Shown here: piece by piece, positions 8,762 through 17,188 of the stretch
Numbering within the stretch: position 1 is the first letter of the stretch
How the letters are laid out: each line of letters opens with the position of its first letter
DNA from: Cellvibrio sp. OA-2007
GTDB lineage: Bacteria > Pseudomonadota > Gammaproteobacteria > Pseudomonadales > Cellvibrionaceae
Direction: 5' to 3'
Assembly (NCBI RefSeq): GCF_000953825.1
Contig: NZ_BBUL01000091.1
Location: 164,514 to 228,513, forward strand
Length of the DNA stretch: 64,000 nucleotides
Program-made: the position numbers and the translations under genes
Notes under the pieces: generated by a model
What the model saw: the letters and a program-made list of their open reading frames with translations, nothing else
Told to the model about the DNA's origin: nothing
Databases searched by the model: none

Positions 8762-9973
8762 TTAAACGCGTTGAAAAACTAATGTCGCGTTAGTGCCGCC
8801 AAAACCGAAGCTGTTAGACATCACACGGTTCAGTTTCACGCCGTCTTGACGCTTGAGCACAATCGGCATGCCTTCCGCTTCTGGGTCAAGGGTTTCGATG
8901 TTGGCCGAGGCGCAGATAAAGTCGTTTTCCAGCATCAGCAAGCTGTAAATCGCCTCTTGTACACCGGTTGCGCCAAGGCTGTGGCCGGTGAGGGACTTGG
9001 TGGAGCTGATGGCGGGAATTTTATCGCCAAACGTCGCTTTGATCGCTTTGAGTTCGGCTAAATCACCCACTGGCGTAGAGGTGCCGTGAGAGTTGATGTA
9101 GTCGATCTCGCCATCCACAGTCGCCAGCGCTTGTTTCATGCAGCGGGTTGCGCCTTCGCCTGATGGGGCAACCATGTCGTAGCCGTCAGAGGTGGCGCCG
9201 TAGCCGACGATCTCGGCGTAAATTTTCGCGCCGCGCGCTTTGGCGTGTTCGTATTCTTCAATTACTAAACAGCCGCCACCACCTGCAATCACAAAACCAT
9301 CGCGATTGGCGTCGTAGGCGCGTGAGGCTTGTCCGGGGGTTTCGTTGTATTTGGTCGACAATGCGCCCATGGCATCAAACAGGGCAGTCAGGGTCCAATG
9401 CTCTTCTTCGCCGCCGCCGGCAAAGACAATGTCTTGTTTGCCGAGTTGGATTTGCTCTAGCGCTACGCCAATACAGTGAGCGCTGGTCGCACAGGCAGAA
9501 GAGATGGAGTAGTTAACGCCTTTGATTTTGAACGGAGTCGCCAAACAGGCTGAGGTGGTGCTGCCCATGGTTTGGGTGACACGGTAGGGGCCAACACGCT
9601 TAAGGCCTTTTTCCCGCAGGATGTCGGCCGCTTCTACCAAGTTCATCGAAGATGCGCCACCGGAGCCCATGATGATGCCGGTGCGCTCGTTGGAAACTTG
9701 CTCTTCGCTCAGGCCTGCGTCGGTAATCGCCTGTTGCATAGAGATGTAGGCATAGGCTGCTGCATCGCCCATAAAGCGCAATACTTTGCGGTCGATTAAC
9801 TCTGACAGATTGATATCAATAGAGCCTGCAACATGGCTACGGAAGCCCATCTCTTTGTAGGTTTCCTGAAATTTGATACCGGAACGGCCAGCGCGCAATG
9901 CATCCAGCACGGTATTTTTATCATTGCCCAGGCAGGACACAATTCCCATACCGGTAACAACAACGCGTTTCAT
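8762..9973 (-). CDS. fabB: Beta-ketoacyl-ACP synthase I
   Basis: A 403-residue thiolase-fold condensing enzyme that elongates acyl-ACP with malonyl-ACP and is needed for unsaturated fatty acid synthesis. The Cys-His-His triad is visible: Cys161 in [12 protein letters not shown], His in [11 protein letters not shown] and His in [22 protein letters not shown] closes the protein. It lies about 120 bp downstream of fabA on the same strand, the usual fabA-fabB arrangement for the anaerobic unsaturated pathway. Identity as FabB rather than FabF rests on that pairing and on overall similarity. Confidence 0.95.
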   Translation of the reverse strand: MKRVVVTGMGIVSCLGNDKNTVLDALRAGRSGIKFQETYKEMGFRSHVAGSIDINLSELIDRKVLRFMGDAAAYAYISMQQAITDAGLSEEQVSNERTGIIMGSGGASSMNLVEAADILREKGLKRVGPYRVTQTMGSTTSACLATPFKIKGVNYSISSACATSAHCIGVALEQIQLGKQDIVFAGGGEEEHWTLTALFDAMGALSTKYNETPGQASRAYDANRDGFVIAGGGGCLVIEEYEHAKARGAKIYAEIVGYGATSDGYDMVAPSGEGATRCMKQALATVDGEIDYINSHGTSTPVGDLAELKAIKATFGDKIPAISSTKSLTGHSLGATGVQEAIYSLLMLENDFICASANIETLDPEAEGMPIVLKRQDGVKLNRVMSNSFGFGGTNATLVFQRV

Positions 9974-10095
9974 AGGCTACCTCTTTTGTTTTTAGCTAAA
10001 CCTGAACAGCACTAATGGCTGTTTTATGCGGTTAAAAGGGCGAACATTATGCCATAAGCAGTCAGGTGCTCACCCGTTATCATTATTGTGGATAC

Positions 10096-10620
10096 TTAAA
10101 CGCTATCGTTTTTTTGGAATAATCCAACACGTAAATCTGACGCGAAATAAATATCTTTGCCATCGCAGGAAACGCGACCATCGGCAATACCCATAATCAA
10201 CTTGCGCTCGATTACACGCTTTAAGTTGATGTGATAGGTGATCTTTTTGGCGGTGGGAAGAATCTCGCCAGTGAACTTAACTTCGCCACAGCCGAGTGCG
10301 CGGCCGCGACCGGGGTTGCCTTTCCAGCCAAGGAAAAAGCCAACCAATTGCCACATAGCATCTAAACCTAAGCAGCCCGGCATTACTGGATCGCCAGCGA
10401 AATGGCAGTTAAAAAACCACAGGTCTGGGTTAATGTCCAACTCGGCCACTATTTCGCCTTTGCCGAATTCACCGCCGGTCTGACTAATGTGAGCGATACG
10501 ATCTAGCATAAGCATATTGTTAATGGGCAGCTGCGCATTGCCTGGGCCAAACAAGTGGCCGTTGCCGCATTTGATCAACTCTTCTCGGCTGTAGGAGCTT
10601 TGGGGTTCAAAGGTAGTCAT
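10096..10620 (-). CDS. fabA: 3-hydroxydecanoyl-ACP dehydratase/isomerase
   Basis: A hotdog-fold enzyme that dehydrates 3-hydroxydecanoyl-ACP and isomerises the trans-2 product to cis-3, the branch point for unsaturated fatty acids. The catalytic His and Asp are visible in [14 protein letters not shown] and [12 protein letters not shown] place the start at 10620 ([15 protein letters not shown]), giving 174 residues, close to the usual ~172; the frame is open a further 16 codons upstream but that extension is not FabA-like. It is co-directional with fabB. Confidence 0.95.
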   Translation of the reverse strand: MTTFEPQSSYSREELIKCGNGHLFGPGNAQLPINNMLMLDRIAHISQTGGEFGKGEIVAELDINPDLWFFNCHFAGDPVMPGCLGLDAMWQLVGFFLGWKGNPGRGRALGCGEVKFTGEILPTAKKITYHINLKRVIERKLIMGIADGRVSCDGKDIYFASDLRVGLFQKNDSV

Positions 10621-10743
10621 CGAATATACTCTGCTAGTGATCGTTGAGTGCAGGCATGGCCTGCGCAAAAGTGCGCCATTCTAACCGCTGTGGCTCAGTT
10701 GTCCAGTTGGATGGCGCAGGTGTTCTGGTATAGATGGTAGCGA

Positions 10744-11706
10744 TTAAAAGCTGCGCGCCAGTGAAAACTCGGCTAATTGTTTCATTGCAGTGGTGTAAGT
10801 GTTATCGGGTAAATGTTGCAATTGTGCCAATGCCTGCTGCACTTGCTGCCGTGCTGCGTCCAGAGTATAGGCCATGCCGCCGGTGGCTTGGACGATTTCC
10901 AGCACTGCCGGCAACAGGCTCGCATCGCCAGTGCGAATCGCGTTGGCGATAGTCTCAGCTTGCTCGGGCGTGCCAGTGCGCATCGCGTGAATCAAGGGCA
11001 GAGTGGGCTTGCCTTCGGCCAAATCATCGCCGACATTTTTGCCGAGGGTGGCGGCATCGCCGGTGTAATCCAAGGCATCGTCAACTAGCTGAAAGGCGAC
11101 ACCCACATGGCGGCCATACAGACGCAGTGCTTCGCGCTGAACCGGCGTGGCGCCACACTGTACCGCCGCAACTTCACAGGCGGCAGCAAACAGGATCGCA
11201 GTTTTTTTATCGATCACGCGGAAGTAGTTTTCTTCATTCACGTTCGGGTCTTTAGCGTTTACCAGCTGCTGCACTTCACCTTCGGCGATGATATTGGTGG
11301 TGTCACTCAGGATCGCCATTACATCCATGCTGCCAATTGCCACCATCATCTGAAACGCGCGGGAGTAAAGGAAGTCGCCGACCAATACACTCGGCGCATT
11401 GCCCCATTGGGCGTTGGCGGTGGGGCGGCCACGGCGCAGGTTGGACATGTCTACTACATCGTCATGCAATAAGGTTGCGGTGTGGATGAATTCGATAATC
11501 GCCGCGAGCGATAAATGATCCTTACCCTGATAGCCCAGTGCGTTGGCGGTGAGCAATACCAGCAGTGGACGCAGACGTTTGCCGCCCGCTTCGACCAGAT
11601 AGTGACCGATGTTTTCCACCAGACCGACATCCGAGTGGAGCTTGTCGATGATGAGTTGGTTAACTGCGCTGAAGTCGTCTTTAACGGCCTGATGAAATGG
11701 CAACAT
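10744..11706 (-). CDS. ispB: Octaprenyl/polyprenyl diphosphate synthase
   Basis: A 320-residue all-alpha trans-prenyltransferase that makes the side chain of ubiquinone. Both Asp-rich motifs are present: LLHDDVVDMSNLRRGRPTAN and QLVDDALDYTGD, plus GGKRLRPLLVLL for substrate binding. The length matches IspB. In many gammaproteobacteria it is divergent from rplU-rpmA; here the neighbour upstream is instead a phosphopantetheinyl transferase on the same strand. Confidence 0.94.
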   Translation of the reverse strand: MLPFHQAVKDDFSAVNQLIIDKLHSDVGLVENIGHYLVEAGGKRLRPLLVLLTANALGYQGKDHLSLAAIIEFIHTATLLHDDVVDMSNLRRGRPTANAQWGNAPSVLVGDFLYSRAFQMMVAIGSMDVMAILSDTTNIIAEGEVQQLVNAKDPNVNEENYFRVIDKKTAILFAAACEVAAVQCGATPVQREALRLYGRHVGVAFQLVDDALDYTGDAATLGKNVGDDLAEGKPTLPLIHAMRTGTPEQAETIANAIRTGDASLLPAVLEIVQATGGMAYTLDAARQQVQQALAQLQHLPDNTYTTAMKQLAEFSLARSF

Positions 11707-11798
11707 GGTAGTTTCTTTTTATCTTGGGTTGGCGGGCTGGGTCAGGTATTGGCTTGGTAAATTTTCAGGTCGCCATGCTAGCAGTGGGGGCGAGCGAG

Positions 11799-12554
11799 TC
11801 AAGGAAAAGCTGGCACGGAAAGCACATCAAACCAGCTTGGCGTCAGCGGCTGTTGGCATTTGCTGGCGAGTGCGGCGTAATTCTGTGCCCCCAGCGTCCA
11901 CTGATGAAACTGCCATTCATCGCGGTCTTGGTTCAGTTCTGCTGCAATTTGCGCATGAATCCTATCGTTCGCGAGTTCAAAGGCTATTTTCTCCAGTCCT
12001 GCCGAAATTCCTGTGCCTATTGCTTTAAAGAAGGCTTCTTTAAGCGTCCAGAGGCGATAGAAATAATCGTGTTGTGCGTCGCCAGCGAGTGTTTGAAGGT
12101 GCGCAAATTCGCGCGGGTGATAATAACTTTCGGCGATGCCGGTTAAATCCCGCGTGCTGCTTACTGCTTCTATATCTACCCCGATCAGTTCTATGTTGCT
12201 GACCGCCAGCAGCGCCCAGTGGCCGCTGTGGCTCAGGCTGAAGTGAATGTCGCGCTGCGGCAGATAGGGCTTGCCTTTGTCGCTGCGCAAAAACTCTATC
12301 GCCTCGGGTGTGGCTCCGGTATAGCGTGCCAGCACCTTGCGCAGCAACCAACGGCTGGCGATATAACTTTCTTTGCCGCGCACAAACTTTTGTGCGCGCT
12401 CTCGCTCGCTCGGGTTCATGACCCGCGCTGCATCGGCAAAATGCGCTGTGGTGAACTGGTTGATGTCCAAGCACCAGATATGCACTTCGTCCGCGCGCAG
12501 GGGGCGAGCAGTTTCAAACCTGGGCGTGTGTAATGGTGTAAACGGTGTAGACAT
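11799..12554 (-). CDS. 4'-phosphopantetheinyl transferase (Sfp type)
   Basis: This enzyme converts apo carrier proteins to holo form by transferring phosphopantetheine from CoA. It has the Sfp-type motifs FSLSHSGHWALLAVS, IGVDIEAV with the Mg-binding Asp and Glu, and FYRLWTLKEAFFKAIGTG. ATG codons at 12554 (MSTPFTPLH) and 12590 are possible; I prefer 12554 because the protein then begins at the usual place. It is an obvious candidate to activate the ACP and PCP of the NRPS operon that starts 3 kb away on the other strand. Confidence 0.9.
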   Translation of the reverse strand: MSTPFTPLHTPRFETARPLRADEVHIWCLDINQFTTAHFADAARVMNPSERERAQKFVRGKESYIASRWLLRKVLARYTGATPEAIEFLRSDKGKPYLPQRDIHFSLSHSGHWALLAVSNIELIGVDIEAVSSTRDLTGIAESYYHPREFAHLQTLAGDAQHDYFYRLWTLKEAFFKAIGTGISAGLEKIAFELANDRIHAQIAAELNQDRDEWQFHQWTLGAQNYAALASKCQQPLTPSWFDVLSVPAFP

Positions 12555-12721
12555 AACGTTGAATAGCGATAGTAGGTGGGCGGCTATCATACGCCGATTG
12601 GCTCCCGTGCCGCAGCGCTAAGAGATTTGCAATCTGTGCTTTGCGCCACATCGATAAATCAGCGACAATTCGCGCCCTCAAAAAACCTTTCTATTGAAAC
12701 GATCCCCAATTTGGAGTTGCT

Positions 12722-13219
12722 ATGCAAATCACTGCCGATAAAGTCGTCAGCTTTCACTACCGTCTGAACGAAACGGGTGGCGAACTGCTGGAGTCATCCT
12801 ACGAAACCGAACCCACTCTTTATCTGCACGGCCACAATGGTTTGTTGGCGGCATTAGAAGACGCGTTGGAAGGCAAACAAGCGGGCGACAAAGTTTCCAT
12901 CAGCATCACTCCGGAGCAAGGCTATGGTGTGCGTCAGGAAGGTGCGGTGCAGCGTATTCCTATCAAACATTTGCACGGCCATGAAAAGCTCAAAGGCAAA
13001 TTAAAGCCAGGCATGAAAGTCGCGGTAAATACCCAGCACGGCCCCTGGGATGCAGTGGTATTAAAAGTGGGTAAATTTAATGTCGATATCGACAGCAACC
13101 ATCCACTCGCCGGAAAAAATCTCGACTTTGAATTAGAAGTGATGGAAGTACGCGATGCAACTGATGACGAGTTGGCGCACGGCCATGCACACGGCGTAGG
13201 TGGGCATCACCACGATTAA
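12722..13219 (+). CDS. slyD: FKBP-type peptidyl-prolyl isomerase SlyD
   Basis: A 165-residue SlyD with an FKBP domain interrupted by the insert-in-flap chaperone domain (about residues 70-125) and a short His-rich tail (HGHAHGVGGHHHD) able to bind nickel. VSFHYRLNETGGELLESS and ALEDALEGKQAGDKVSI are FKBP landmarks. The tail is shorter than in E. coli SlyD and lacks its Cys cluster. The ATG at 12722 follows a GGAG site. Confidence 0.94.
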   Translation: MQITADKVVSFHYRLNETGGELLESSYETEPTLYLHGHNGLLAALEDALEGKQAGDKVSISITPEQGYGVRQEGAVQRIPIKHLHGHEKLKGKLKPGMKVAVNTQHGPWDAVVLKVGKFNVDIDSNHPLAGKNLDFELEVMEVRDATDDELAHGHAHGVGGHHHD

Positions 13220-13240
13220 TAGAGTGTGATTGCCCCTCGC

Positions 13241-13270
13241 AAAAGCCCGCGCATGTCGCGGGCTTTTTAT
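13241..13270 (+). terminator. Rho-independent terminator after slyD
   Basis: The stem aaaagcccgcg / cgcgggctttt with a 5-nt loop runs straight into a T-run, 22 bp after the slyD stop. Confidence 0.88.
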
Positions 13271-13460
13271 TGGCGCTAGTTTGCCCTGATGAGTTAATCC
13301 GTGTTGAGAACTGTAAAATCCGGGGCAACGTTGTCAGTTTTGATTGCAGGGCTGCGCTTGGCTCAGGTATGGTGCTTTTTGTGAGCAATCACACAGCGAA
13401 TTTTAATAATAATTTGACCCACTACTGCCCAAATCAATAATACCAACACAGGCATACACG

Positions 13461-14666
13461 ATGAACAATCCCTCTGCGCTTGCAAGCCGCGTTTTATCCA
13501 TTGATGTGTTTCGCGGCATCATTATTTTCACCATGGTTTTTGTCAACGAGTTGGCGGGTATCGCCAATGTGCCCCAGTGGATGAAACACTTACCCGCGAA
13601 TGTGGACGGCATGACGTTTGTCGATCTGGTCTTCCCCGCATTTTTATTTATTGTCGGCATGTCGATTCCGTTTGCGATTCAGGCGCGCATTAATAAGGGC
13701 GATTCAGCGCTGGAAACTTTCAAACACATTGCGCTGCGCAGTTTGGGTTTGATTGTAATCGGTGTATTTATGGTAAATGCTGAATCCGGTTATGACGTAG
13801 CGGCGATGGGAATTTCTATCTCGCTGTGGACGCTGTTGATGTTTATTTATGTATTACTGATTTGGTCGAATTATCCCAAAACACTTTCGCCTGCAATTAG
13901 CCTGGGCGCAAAACTGCTGGGCATTGCGGGTTTGGTAATGCTGTGGTGGATGTATAGAGGCCCGAACAATACCGGCATGACCACCCAGTGGTGGGGTATT
14001 CTCGGTTTGATTGGTTGGGCCTATTTAATTGCAGCTTCTTTGTTTCTTATTACTCGCCAGTTTGCCTCGCCAGCGGTGCAGTTTTTTACGCTCGCATTTG
14101 CTGCACTGGCATTAATCGGATTCTTTTTTGCATTGAATAAAACTGCATTGGCATCTATGCCGGTATTTCAAACACTGGCTAGTGCCAATGGCAATCACAC
14201 TCATGCCGCGATTGTATTGGCCGGTGTGATTCTCTCGCAATTATTCTATTTGCCGAATTTTTCCGCGAGTAAGTTGAAAAACTATTTGGTGTTTACCTGT
14301 GTGGTGCTGGTGCTTGCGTTTGCCAGCTGGCACATCGCGCCCATCTCCAAAATTTGGGCGACACCGAGCTGGGCATTGTTTAGCGTATTTTTTTGCTGTG
14401 TGATTTTTGGCGTGGTGTATTGGTTGGTCGATGTAAAACATCAGCGCGCTTGGATAAGATTCTTTGAGCCATCGGCAACCAATCCATTGTTGGTGTATAT
14501 ATTGCCGTACATGGTGTTATCGCTGTGCGGGAGCTTGGGGTTCAAACTTCGCCCGGACATGTTTGATGCGGGTTTTCTGGGGATTTTGTGGAGTCTGGGT
14601 TTTGCGTGCGTGATTATGGGAATAGGTGCGGGGTTAACTCGAATGGGCTTGCGGGTTAAGCTGTAG
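13461..14666 (+). CDS. DUF5009/NagX-like multi-pass membrane acyltransferase homologue
   Basis: A 401-residue protein with about ten hydrophobic helices. The opening RVLSIDVFRGIIIFTMVFVN and the following MTFVDLVFPAFLFIVGMSIP are hallmarks of the family related to heparan-alpha-glucosaminide N-acetyltransferase (NagX-like, DUF5009). These are inner-membrane proteins suspected of transferring acetyl groups to sugars; in Cellvibrio-type polysaccharide degraders a role with amino sugars is plausible but unproven. It appears monocistronic: a terminator precedes it and a long gap follows. Confidence 0.82.
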   Translation: MNNPSALASRVLSIDVFRGIIIFTMVFVNELAGIANVPQWMKHLPANVDGMTFVDLVFPAFLFIVGMSIPFAIQARINKGDSALETFKHIALRSLGLIVIGVFMVNAESGYDVAAMGISISLWTLLMFIYVLLIWSNYPKTLSPAISLGAKLLGIAGLVMLWWMYRGPNNTGMTTQWWGILGLIGWAYLIAASLFLITRQFASPAVQFFTLAFAALALIGFFFALNKTALASMPVFQTLASANGNHTHAAIVLAGVILSQLFYLPNFSASKLKNYLVFTCVVLVLAFASWHIAPISKIWATPSWALFSVFFCCVIFGVVYWLVDVKHQRAWIRFFEPSATNPLLVYILPYMVLSLCGSLGFKLRPDMFDAGFLGILWSLGFACVIMGIGAGLTRMGLRVKL

Positions 14667-15451
14667 CTTGCTGCTCTCAGGGTAATCTTAAGTGACCTGA
14701 TTGCGGCGGTATGTTTTTATTATTGACGTCTAAGAGCACTTTTGTCTGTGACTTTTTCACAATTTTTCATCACAATTTTTAACAAGTTTTAAAAAACCAC
14801 TCTGGTACTATTTCTGCGCAATGTGAGTAAGCATTGTGCGTGCGTCACTGCCGAGTGTTCGTGCGCTGTTAACTAATAACAAGATTGGATTCAATATAAT
14901 TTTAAACATAGGTTGATTGAGGCGAATTAATTTTATGTTTTTATTGAATCCGACTTGTTATTGAAATTTGTAGTCGTTAGGATGCCCTCGACCTAAAAGT
15001 GTGGGTCGGCGCAGCGAATGCTGAAGATTTTTTAATGGGAAAGTTTAAATTTTAAGGATCAGAGACGGCAGTGTAATCCAAGGGGGCTCCCTTGTTTTGC
15101 TGGTGGGAATGTAGGGCGTTTCGCTTTACATTTTTTACGGCAATGTTCCTCTCTCTATTGGCGGTTTTTCTTGCGAAAAACAGTGCTGATTCTTTTTTGC
15201 TTTCCTCCTTAATTATTTTTTGTGCATTCAATAAATTATTGGCGATTATTTTTTGTGGATTTTATCTGCAAAATTTACGTATTTTTTTATTGGTGTAATT
15301 AGTCGCGGCGCCTTGGAACACTTGCTGCTTTTAAGTTGTTGCAAGGATCGCAAACCAACAGGTGATGCCGGGTTTGGCACAGTTTAACCCTGCCGCCTGC
15401 CGCAAATATGATGGTTGCAAAAAGTGCGACTGTCGCAAAGGAGATGAGATC
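14667..15451 (+). other. 785-bp upstream region of the lipid-NRPS operon
   Basis: There is no convincing gene here. The region is AT-rich, with many T-runs, unlike the flanking coding DNA. It contains a 20-bp imperfect inverted repeat (14875-14895 and 14943-14962). It must carry the promoter of the operon that begins at 15452. A 68-codon hydrophobic open frame at 15092-15298 is not supported as a gene. Confidence 0.6.
14875..14962. repeat. Inverted repeat in operon leader
   Basis: The arm at 14875-14895 reads aataacaag..ggattcaat and the arm at 14943-14962 is nearly its exact reverse complement (attgaatcc..cttgttatt), separated by 47 bp. It could be an operator, a leader-RNA hairpin or a degenerate mobile-element end. 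Confidence 0.6.
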
Positions 15452-17188
15452 ATGCCCCAACTGCTTAGTGAAGACTATTCCGATATTGTGCGCCTGTTGC
15501 GCGCACGTTCGTCCCTTCAACCTACTCGCCTCGCATTTTCGTTTCTCGATGATCGAACCCTGAGTGGGCGCGAAATTTCTTATGCTGAACTTGATTTTCA
15601 GGCGCGCAGGGTGGCGGCTGAACTGCTGGCGCTCAACCTCGGCGGAGAGCGTGCGGTATTATTATTTCAGCCTAGTGCAGAATATATTTTTGCGATGATT
15701 GGCTGCTGGTATGCAGGTGTTACCGCGGTGCCAATTTTTGCGCCGCGCATGAATGCCTCGGTTGAGCGTGTGCGGGCGATTGTCGCCAATGCGGATGCGC
15801 GCATCATGCTATCTAATAGCAATGTGATCAGCACCCTGAGTGCGCCTGAATGGGATGATTTGGTGTCGGCAGGCTTGGTGATGATTGCTACAGACAGTAT
15901 CGATGATGCAATCGCCGATGCGTGGCAAATGCCGGAGATTAGCCCGCATACTTTGGCGGTATTGCAATATACCTCTGGTTCAACTGGAACCCCCAAAGGG
16001 GTGCGCCTCCAACATAAACACTTGATGGTCAATTCGCGCATGATTGCGCGCAACATGCAAACGGATTCCTCAAGTGTCGGCGTGGTGTGGATTCCGCCTT
16101 ATCACGACATGGGGTTGATCGGCGGCATTGTGCAGCCGTTCTATACGGGTTTTCCAATCTACTTAATGGTGCCGGCCAGCTTCTTGCAACGACCTATGCG
16201 GTGGCTGGAGGCCATTAGTCTTTATCGCGGCACCCACACCGCGGCGCCCAATTTCGCCTACGACCTTTGTGTAAAACGTGCGAAGCCAGAGCAAATTCCG
16301 GCGCTGGATTTATCTTGCCTGCGTATGGCGGGCAATGGTGCTGAACCTATTCGCGCAGAGACCCTGCATCGGTTTATCGACACCTTTGCCCCTGCCGGTT
16401 TTGATCCGCGTGCGTTTTTCCCTTGTTACGGCATGGCTGAAACAACGCTCTATGTCAGCGGCAATCAAGTGATGCGCGGGCTAAAAACCCTGCAGGTCGC
16501 CCGCCATACGCTCGCGACCGGTACGGTCATGGCATCGGCCGATGGCGAGCTTGAATTGGTGAGCAGCGGAGTTCCCGATATAGAAATTGAGGTTGCCATT
16601 GTCGACCCTTTAACGCAGTTGCGCTGCTCGTCGGGCGAGGTGGGCGAGATATGGGTTGCGGGTGAAACAGTGGCCGATGGTTACTGGAATCGCCCTGATG
16701 TGACCGCAGAAACATTTGCTGCCCGGTTGGCGGATTCATCGCACAATTGGCTGCGCACTGGCGATTTGGGGGCGTTGGTAGACGGTGAAATTTATGTGAC
16801 CGGGCGAATTAAGGATCTGATTGTTATCCGCGGTCACAATCATTATCCGCAGGATATAGAAGCCACCGTGCAGCTTGCCCACGCGGCGGTGAAGGCCCAC
16901 GGCGTTGCAGCCTTCTCGCTGGAAACCGAGGAGGGAGAGAGTATTGGTTTGGTGGTTGAATTGGAGCGCGGAAAATTTCAGGGTGAAACAAGTGAAATTG
17001 AAGCCGCGATACGCAACGCCATGTCGCAGGCGCATCAGTTGGCGCCTGCCAGCATTACCTTCGTCAAACCTAATCGTATTCCGAAAACGTCGAGTGGCAA
17101 AATCCAGCGGTTGCAGGCGCGGGATATGTTGTTGGATGGACGTTTTGCGCAGGTGAGTTTGGCGCAGGCTGACACGGAGGAAGTGTGA
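15452..17188 (+). CDS. Fatty acyl-AMP ligase (FAAL)
   Basis: A 578-residue adenylate-forming enzyme that activates a fatty acid as acyl-AMP and loads it on an acyl carrier protein rather than CoA. The ATP motif YTSGSTGTPKG lies at 173-183; the FAAL-typical IPPYHDMGLIGG follows at about 214-225, then FFPCYGMAETTL, WLRTGDLG and GRIKDLIVIRG. The C-terminal lysine region (RIPKTSSGKIQR) is intact. The start at 15452 has a well-spaced AAGGAG; the frame is open 30 codons further up, but that part is Cys-rich and not family-like. It is the first gene of a seven-gene operon and the following stop/start overlap by one base. Confidence 0.92.
   Translation: MPQLLSEDYSDIVRLLRARSSLQPTRLAFSFLDDRTLSGREISYAELDFQARRVAAELLALNLGGERAVLLFQPSAEYIFAMIGCWYAGVTAVPIFAPRMNASVERVRAIVANADARIMLSNSNVISTLSAPEWDDLVSAGLVMIATDSIDDAIADAWQMPEISPHTLAVLQYTSGSTGTPKGVRLQHKHLMVNSRMIARNMQTDSSSVGVVWIPPYHDMGLIGGIVQPFYTGFPIYLMVPASFLQRPMRWLEAISLYRGTHTAAPNFAYDLCVKRAKPEQIPALDLSCLRMAGNGAEPIRAETLHRFIDTFAPAGFDPRAFFPCYGMAETTLYVSGNQVMRGLKTLQVARHTLATGTVMASADGELELVSSGVPDIEIEVAIVDPLTQLRCSSGEVGEIWVAGETVADGYWNRPDVTAETFAARLADSSHNWLRTGDLGALVDGEIYVTGRIKDLIVIRGHNHYPQDIEATVQLAHAAVKAHGVAAFSLETEEGESIGLVVELERGKFQGETSEIEAAIRNAMSQAHQLAPASITFVKPNRIPKTSSGKIQRLQARDMLLDGRFAQVSLAQADTEEV

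Noticed and set aside
9148..9516. Arg-rich open frame opposite fabB
   Set aside because: It is the antisense shadow of a well-supported gene.
10621..10668. Upstream in-frame extension of fabA
   Set aside because: The extra 16 residues are not FabA-like, and the ATG at 10620 gives the usual length.
15092..15298. 68-codon hydrophobic open frame in the operon leader
   Set aside because: It arises from T-rich DNA, has no ribosome site and no recognisable family.
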